Below, in pieces: positions 7,733 through 11,101 of a DNA stretch of 11,101 bases (positions within the stretch are counted from its first letter, which is position 1; each line of letters starts with the position of its first letter). The translations under genes and the position numbers were made by a program. The DNA is from Sodaliphilus sp050873765 (GTDB taxonomy: Bacteria > Bacteroidota > Bacteroidia > Bacteroidales > Muribaculaceae). The notes under the pieces were generated by a model. It saw nothing but the letters and a program-made list of their open reading frames with translations. It was not told the origin of the DNA and ran no database searches. The stretch covers positions 1-11,101 of the forward strand of contig JBNMJK010000076.1 of assembly GCA_050873765.1 (NCBI GenBank), read 5' to 3'.

Positions 7733-7828
7733 TGGTTGATATGTAATTAGTTAGTTAAGAAGTTGATTGGCAAATTATTATGTGATTTTAACAAAACGTA
7801 ATATAATAATTAAAATTTATCAGTGCTT

Positions 7829-10800
7829 ATGAGTTTTAGAAAGTTACTATTGCTCTTTGTTTTTGCTGCCTCCACATTGGCTATGGCCGCTCAGTTTAAA
7901 GTGAGTGGTGTGGTTGAGGACGAGAACGGAGAAGCGGTAATCGGTGCTTCTGTAATCCAGAAGGGCAAGCCTTCAAATGGTGTTGCCACCGATATTGATG
8001 GTAAGTTTACGCTCACTGTGCCTAACAGCAAATCTCAGATCGTGGTTACCTATGTGGGCTACGAGAAGCAAGAGGTGACAGTAAAGAGCGGAGTAATGAA
8101 AATTACTTTGAAGGTGTCGGGTCAAGTTTTGGACGGTGTGGTAGTCACCGGTATGGCAAAAGTTGACTCCCGTATTTTTACCGGTGCAACTGCAAAGATC
8201 GATGCCGACAAGACCAAGCTTTCAGGTGTGGCTGATATTAGCCGCGGTTTGGAAGGTAAGGTTTCGGGCGTGCAGGTGTCAAACGTGTCGGGTACGTTCG
8301 GTACCGCACCAAAGATTCGTGTGCGTGGTGCCACATCTATCTATGGTAGCTCTAAGCCACTCTGGATTGTGGACGGTGTGGAACTTGCCGACAACGTGGA
8401 GCTTTCCGCCGACGACCTTTCATCGGGTGATGCCGTTACCCTTATCTCCTCTGCTATCGCAGGCCTCAATGCCGACGATATCGAGAGCTTCCAGATTCTG
8501 AAGGACGGCTCCGCCACCTCTATCTATGGTGCAAAGGCAATGGCTGGTGTGATTGTGGTCACCACCAAGACTGGCCGCTCCGGTCACACATCTATTAATT
8601 ATACAGGTGAGTTCACTTACCGTATGAAGCCAAGCTATCGCGACTACAACATCTGTAACTCACAAGAGCAGATGGGTATATATAAGGAGATGGAGCAAAA
8701 GGGCTGGCTTGAGTTCGCATCGCTCAAGAGCGGCAGCCGCACTGGTGTGTATGGCCGCATGTATAATATGCTCGACAACTACATTGTGGACCCAATCACA
8801 GGCGAAGGCCACTACGAACTGGCCAACACCACCCAGGCCAAGAACGCTTACCTGCGCGAGGCTGAGTTCCGCAACACCGACTGGTTCGACTTGCTCTTCA
8901 ACAACAACGTGATGCAAAACCACGCTGTGAGCATCTCTGGCGGTACCGACAAGGGTTCTTTCTACACCTCTGCATCTGTGATGACCGATCCAGGATGGTA
9001 CAAGTCGTCGAGCGTGGAGCGTTACACATTCAACGCCAACGCCCTCTACAACCTCTCAAGCCGCGTGCGTGTGAAGTTGCTCACCTCCGACAGCTTCCGT
9101 AAGCAAAAGGCTCCTGGCACCATCAGCCAGCAGAGCGACGTGGTGAATGGTTCGGTGAGCCGTTCATTCGATATCAACCCATTCAGCTACGCAATGAACA
9201 CTTCGCGTACGCTCGACCCTAACGTGTATTATCGTCGCAACTACACCGACTTCAATATCTTCAACGAGCTCGAGAACAACTGGATTGACTTGAACGTGAC
9301 CGACTTGAAGTTCCAAGGTGAATTGAATATCAAGCCTATTATGAACGCTAACCACACTGTGGAAGTGAATATGATTGGCTACTATCGTTACAGCAATTCT
9401 GAGCAGAACCACTTCGTTACTGAAAACAGTAACCAGGCTCGCGCTTACCGTGCTGGTATCGACCCAGAAGACGCTATTATCCGCTCTTCCAACACCTACC
9501 TCTACACCGACCCCGATGTGGAGAATGCGCTTCCAGAAACCGTGCTTCCTAAGGGCGGTATGCTGTTCCACAATAAATATGATGTGTCGCAATACGTGTT
9601 CCGTGGCACAGTGAACTGGAACGGCAAATTTGGTTCTGACCACATTGTGAACGCTATGGGTGGTATGGAGGCAAGCCGTGTTGACCGTCACTCTCAGTCG
9701 TTCGACGGCTGGGGTCTGGTTTACGCCAACGGTAACCTGCCTTTCATCAACAGCAAGCTCTTCAAGCAGATGCAGGAAGAAAACAGTGCCTACTACAGCG
9801 AGCAGCGCACCTATCGCCGCAACCTCGCTTACTTCGGCACTGCCAACTATAGCTACAAGATGCGCTACGTGCTCACCGGTACTCTCCGTTACGAAGGCAG
9901 CAACCAGATGGGTAAGACCACGCAAAGCCGCTGGCTTCCTACTTGGAACGTGTCGGGTGCATGGAATGCTCACCAGGAAAGCTTCTTCAGCGAAGCCCCA
10001 TTCTGCAAGAGCGGCGCATTCACCTATGCTAAGCTCCGTGCTTCCTACTCACTGACCGCTGAGACTGGTCCTACCTCTTACGCCAACGCTGAGGCGCTCT
10101 ACTATCCTAACCGCATCTGGAACCAGGAGAGCGATGGCCAGCAGATTGGTCTTGAGCTTTCAGGCCTTGCCAACAGCGAGCTCACCTACGAGAAAAAGCA
10201 TGAGTTCGACCTTGGTGTTGACCTCGGTTTCGTGCACAACCGCATCAACTTTGTGTTCGACTGGTACAAGCGTAACAACTTCGACCTGATTGGCCGCGTT
10301 TACACTGAAGGTGTGGGTGGTCAGACAATGAAATATGCCAACGTGGCAGAGATGGCTTCACACGGTGTGGAGTTCACCCTTACCACACACAACATTCAGT
10401 CGAAAGCTGCTGATGGTTTCAACTGGACCACCGACATCACTTTCGCTTACGCAAAGAATAAGATCACCAAGCTCGTGTCGCGCTCTCGCGCTATGGACTT
10501 GATCCAAGGCACCGGTTTCGCTCTTGAAGGCTACCCAGTGCGTGCCCTCTTCTCTTATCAGTTTGTGGGTCTTGACTCTCACGGTCTGCCACAGGTGATT
10601 AATGAAACCACCGGCGAGGTGTCGTCGTACGACCAGATCAACTTCCAGCAGTTCGATGCCGAACTTCTGAAGAAGAACCTCAAATATGAAGGCGCTGTGG
10701 ATCCAACCATCACTGGCGGTTTCAACAACAGTTTCTCTTGGAAGGGTCTTCACCTCAATGTGTTCTGCACCTACTCCTTCGGCAATAAGCTCCGCCTTAG

Positions 10801-11101
10801 CCCAGACTTCTCTTACGGCTACAGCGATCTTACCGCAATGCCTAAGGAATTCAAGAACCGCTGGGTGATGCCAGGCGATGAGGCCTACACCTCAGTTCCT
10901 GTGATTGCTTCACGTCGTCAGTACTATGCCGACACTTATTTGAGCCGAGGCTATAGCGCTTACAACTACAGCACTGCCCGTGTGGCTGATGGCGGCTTTA
11001 TCCGCCTGAAGGAAGTGTCGCTCACCTACGATATTCCAAAGCCATGGATTAAGGCATTACGCCTCACCAACGCATCAGTGAAAGTGTCGGCCACCAACTT
11101 G
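7829..11101 (+). CDS. SusC/RagA-family TonB-dependent outer membrane receptor (3' end beyond window)
   Basis: This is a TonB-dependent beta-barrel importer of the SusC/RagA type, which takes up glycans, peptides or similar nutrients with a SusD-like lipoprotein lid. The frame is open for 1091 codons from ATG 7829 to the window edge. Residues 1-21 form a signal peptide (MSFRK, hydrophobic core, AMA before AQ). A carboxypeptidase-regulatory-like domain follows (about 23-97), then the TonB-box-like LDGVVVTGM (101-109), then the plug (about 115-250) with LEGKVSGVQVSN (141-152), KIRVRGATSIYG (162-173), PLWIVDGV (177-184) and ILKDGSATSIYG (223-234). The rest is barrel. An extra stretch of about 28 residues separates DGV from the DDIES motif. 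The gene stops at the window edge near a typical C-terminal ATNL motif, so only a short tail should be missing. The substrate cannot be inferred. AT-rich sequence without a Shine-Dalgarno precedes the start, usual for this phylum. No sigma/anti-sigma or hybrid sensor gene lies upstream. Confidence 0.95.
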   Translation, partial: MSFRKLLLLFVFAASTLAMAAQFKVSGVVEDENGEAVIGASVIQKGKPSNGVATDIDGKFTLTVPNSKSQIVVTYVGYEKQEVTVKSGVMKITLKVSGQVLDGVVVTGMAKVDSRIFTGATAKIDADKTKLSGVADISRGLEGKVSGVQVSNVSGTFGTAPKIRVRGATSIYGSSKPLWIVDGVELADNVELSADDLSSGDAVTLISSAIAGLNADDIESFQILKDGSATSIYGAKAMAGVIVVTTKTGRSGHTSINYTGEFTYRMKPSYRDYNICNSQEQMGIYKEMEQKGWLEFASLKSGSRTGVYGRMYNMLDNYIVDPITGEGHYELANTTQAKNAYLREAEFRNTDWFDLLFNNNVMQNHAVSISGGTDKGSFYTSASVMTDPGWYKSSSVERYTFNANALYNLSSRVRVKLLTSDSFRKQKAPGTISQQSDVVNGSVSRSFDINPFSYAMNTSRTLDPNVYYRRNYTDFNIFNELENNWIDLNVTDLKFQGELNIKPIMNANHTVEVNMIGYYRYSNSEQNHFVTENSNQARAYRAGIDPEDAIIRSSNTYLYTDPDVENALPETVLPKGGMLFHNKYDVSQYVFRGTVNWNGKFGSDHIVNAMGGMEASRVDRHSQSFDGWGLVYANGNLPFINSKLFKQMQEENSAYYSEQRTYRRNLAYFGTANYSYKMRYVLTGTLRYEGSNQMGKTTQSRWLPTWNVSGAWNAHQESFFSEAPFCKSGAFTYAKLRASYSLTAETGPTSYANAEALYYPNRIWNQESDGQQIGLELSGLANSELTYEKKHEFDLGVDLGFVHNRINFVFDWYKRNNFDLIGRVYTEGVGGQTMKYANVAEMASHGVEFTLTTHNIQSKAADGFNWTTDITFAYAKNKITKLVSRSRAMDLIQGTGFALEGYPVRALFSYQFVGLDSHGLPQVINETTGEVSSYDQINFQQFDAELLKKNLKYEGAVDPTITGGFNNSFSWKGLHLNVFCTYSFGNKLRLSPDFSYGYSDLTAMPKEFKNRWVMPGDEAYTSVPVIASRRQYYADTYLSRGYSAYNYSTARVADGGFIRLKEVSLTYDIPKPWIKALRLTNASVKVSATNL

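Larger units (their letters stand above)
7265..7828. other. Divergent AT-rich intergenic region between the pseudouridine synthase and susC-like genes
   Basis: This 564-bp stretch has no long open reading frame. Its content is the minus-strand promoter near 7301-7331, an inverted repeat at 7344-7366, the plus-strand -7 element at 7650-7657 and a leader hairpin at 7702-7732. It also holds a 22-codon hydrophobic frame at 7404-7472 that may be chance. Between about 7440 and 7620 the sequence is very AT-rich, with A and T tracts (for example 7568-7580 and 7615-7623). This is compatible with a bent or regulator-bound segment, but I recognise no specific operator. Confidence 0.6.

Noticed and set aside
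9164..9973. Minus-strand open frame of 269 codons opposite the susC-like gene.
   Set aside because: It is low-complexity, Val/His-rich shadow translation of a well-supported receptor gene, with no recognisable domain or promoter.

Overview
This 11.1 kb window looks like a chromosomal segment of an anaerobic Bacteroidota, most likely order Bacteroidales (Prevotella/Muribaculaceae-like). The evidence is a SusC/RagA-type TonB-dependent receptor, a Bacteroidales-style PriA ending in DVDPM, an oxygen-labile class I fumarase, several promoter elements matching the Bacteroidota -7 consensus TAnnTTTG, and AT-rich start regions without Shine-Dalgarno sequences. Genus cannot be fixed from the sequence alone. 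Coding regions are clearly richer in G+C than the intergenic gaps.

Layout. Five genes lie on the minus strand. Read in the direction of transcription they are: an RluA-family RNA pseudouridine synthase (7264-6563), a class I fumarate hydratase (6434-4785), an initiator tRNA-fMet (4541-4467), the primosomal helicase priA (4294-1823) and formate-tetrahydrofolate ligase fhs (1697-24). They appear to be mostly separate transcription units. Rho-independent terminators with T tails follow the fumarase, the tRNA and priA, and a TAnnTTTG-type -7 element lies upstream of each gene; those of fhs, the tRNA and the pseudouridine synthase also have a matching -33 element. Then comes a 564-bp AT-rich divergent intergenic region (7265-7828). 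It holds a -7 element for each flanking gene, a short inverted repeat and a probable leader hairpin. Finally a plus-strand SusC-like receptor gene (7829 onward) runs off the right edge after 1091 codons. It is the long coding region at the right end, open from its ATG to the last base.

How the genes relate. The left part is housekeeping: one-carbon metabolism (fhs), replication restart (priA), translation initiation (tRNA-fMet), the fumarate/malate step of the succinate pathway, and RNA modification. Fhs makes the 10-formyl-THF that formylates the methionine on tRNA-fMet, but nothing shows this closeness is functional. The right end begins a nutrient-uptake locus; a SusD-like lipoprotein gene would be expected just beyond the window. 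I found no CRISPR array, insertion sequence, prophage or defence system. The points worth a second look are modest: the long regulated-looking leader of the receptor, the plug-domain insert of the receptor, the C1-C72 mismatch of the initiator tRNA, and a promoter nested inside a terminator between priA and fhs.
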